Shown: piece after piece, positions 43,645-44,262 of the stretch
How the letters are laid out: the number at the start of each line of letters is the position of its first letter
How positions within the stretch are numbered: the stretch's first letter is position 1
Assembly: GCA_002690805.1 (NCBI GenBank)
Contig: NZFW01000020.1
Coordinates: 147,583 to 191,844 of the forward strand
From: Flavobacteriaceae bacterium
GTDB taxonomy: Bacteria; Bacteroidota; Bacteroidia; Flavobacteriales; Flavobacteriaceae
DNA: 44,262 bases
Direction of reading: 5' to 3'
Notes under the pieces: generated by a model
The model's input: only the letters and a program-made list of their open reading frames with translations
What the model was told of the DNA's origin: nothing
Database searches by the model: none
Position numbers and translations under genes: made by a program

Positions 43645-44262
43645 TTGTCTTTGAATTTAATTCAACCGAAGAGTTTTGATCTGAAACTTTAGATTTAACT
43701 TTAACAAGCATCTCTTGTGCTTTTATAATTATTTCAGGAAATTTTGTGAAGTTTTCGATTAGAGTTTCCAATAAATATATTGATTGAAAGTAATCATTCA
43801 AATTTTTAAAATTATTGGCCATTAACAAAATACTTCTTGCATTCCAATATTCTGAACTTCCATAAAATTTCGACAAATCAGCAATGACTTTATTTGATAA
43901 ATCGTACTTTTTTTGCTTAGACAACTGAAAAGCTTTGTAAAAATTTGCTTCTGCAGCTAATGTTTTTTTGGGAGAATTCTCTAATTCTTTAAATTTACTA
44001 AAAGCCCTAGAGGAGTCTTTTAAAATTAATGCTGAACGAGCATTAATCTCTAGAGCATCCCAGCGTACATTTGAATCCAAATTTTCATCACTTAAAACCT
44101 CTTCAGATAGCATAATAGAATTGGAATAGTCATCAACTTTAAAATACTCTTTCATAAGGTTGTACAGAGCAAATCTTTTATTTTCACTGTAAAAAGATGT
44201 TTCTTTTAGTCTTAACAACCTAGAGATTAATTTTTGGCTATCTTTCATGTTTTGAAGAGCTA
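43637..44262 (-). CDS. TPR-repeat protein, C-terminal part only
   Basis: The 3' end of a gene that enters from beyond the right edge. The frame is open to the last base, so the ATG at 44248 is probably internal, not the start. About 208 residues remain, rich in paired helices with the TPR pattern: DYSNSIMLSEEVL, ALEINARSALILKDSSRAFSKF, AEANFYKAFQLSKQKKYDLS, ARSILLMANNFKNLNDYFQSI. No catalytic motif is seen. The C-terminus is Ser/Lys/Asn-rich. It overlaps the barrel gene by 8 bases; a scaffold or secretion-associated role is only inference. Confidence 0.7.
   Translation of the reverse strand, partial: ALQNMKDSQKLISRLLRLKETSFYSENKRFALYNLMKEYFKVDDYSNSIMLSEEVLSDENLDSNVRWDALEINARSALILKDSSRAFSKFKELENSPKKTLAAEANFYKAFQLSKQKKYDLSNKVIADLSKFYGSSEYWNARSILLMANNFKNLNDYFQSIYLLETLIENFTKFPEIIIKAQEMLVKVKSKVSDQNSSVELNSKTND

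Overview
The window is AT-rich chromosomal DNA (about 30 percent GC by eye) from a member of the Bacteroidota, most likely a marine flavobacterium with a compact genome. Supporting signs are a single-polypeptide SecDF fusion, an archaeal/eukaryotic-type prolyl-tRNA synthetase, DUF4293 beside rho, a Rho with a long Asn/Lys/Ser/Gln-rich insert, the folP-cdaA pair, a small protein made of a type IX secretion (T9SS) C-terminal domain, zeaxanthin-type carotenoid genes, and promoters of the Bacteroidota form (-33 TTTG / -7 TAnnTTTG). No phage, transposon, CRISPR or integron structure was found, and no rRNA. Nearly all of the sequence is coding, with many overlapping or nearly abutting genes.

Layout. 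1-1006: the 3' end of a phosphoribosyltransferase gene, shikimate kinase on the other strand, then two identical tRNA-Lys genes and tRNA-Leu. 1081-2370: carotenoid genes crtB-crtZ. 2374-4576 (-): two SurA-like envelope folding factors. 4747-5073: signal peptide plus bare T9SS sorting domain. 5078-6544 (-): guaB. 6667-8424 (+): DUF3050 protein and M28 peptidase. 8452-9674 (-): alpha/beta hydrolase lipoprotein and a 50-residue basic ORF with its own terminator. 9759-13155 (+): membrane acyltransferase, HELLH lipoprotein and diaminopropionate ammonia-lyase, tightly packed. tRNA-His follows. 13345-18237 (-): a seven-gene run, DUF1599-tpiA-prmA-clpS-gpx-trans-sulfuration enzyme-bshB1. 18318-19955 (+): folP-cdaA. 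19952-22499 (-): truA and an ABC exporter. 22556-25443: phosphoesterase, DUF4293, rho and rpsT, then tRNA-Glu and proS (-). 27208-32271 (+): lipoprotein, FadL-like outer-membrane protein, cysS-yidD-lgt. 32276-40051 (-): secDF, mdh, gyrB, asnB. 40201-44262 (-): amidohydrolase lipoprotein, an outer-membrane barrel, and the C-terminal part of a TPR protein cut by the window edge.

How the genes work together. Most are housekeeping: nucleotide, amino-acid and folate synthesis, translation, DNA topology, transcription termination. A clear envelope theme runs through the window: SecDF, YidD and Lgt for membrane and lipoprotein biogenesis, the SurA pair for periplasmic folding, a FadL-like and a TonB-receptor-like barrel, and several secreted or lipid-anchored hydrolases. 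BshB1, a trans-sulfuration enzyme and a secreted thiol peroxidase suggest a thiol/redox group in the 13-18 kb operon.

No stretch over 300 bases lacks a gene. I found no clearly new multi-gene defence or mobile system. The least ordinary items are the bare T9SS domain (4747-5073), the 50-residue ORF (9522-9674), the 9.8-13.2 kb operon, the HELLH lipoprotein, and the rho leader.
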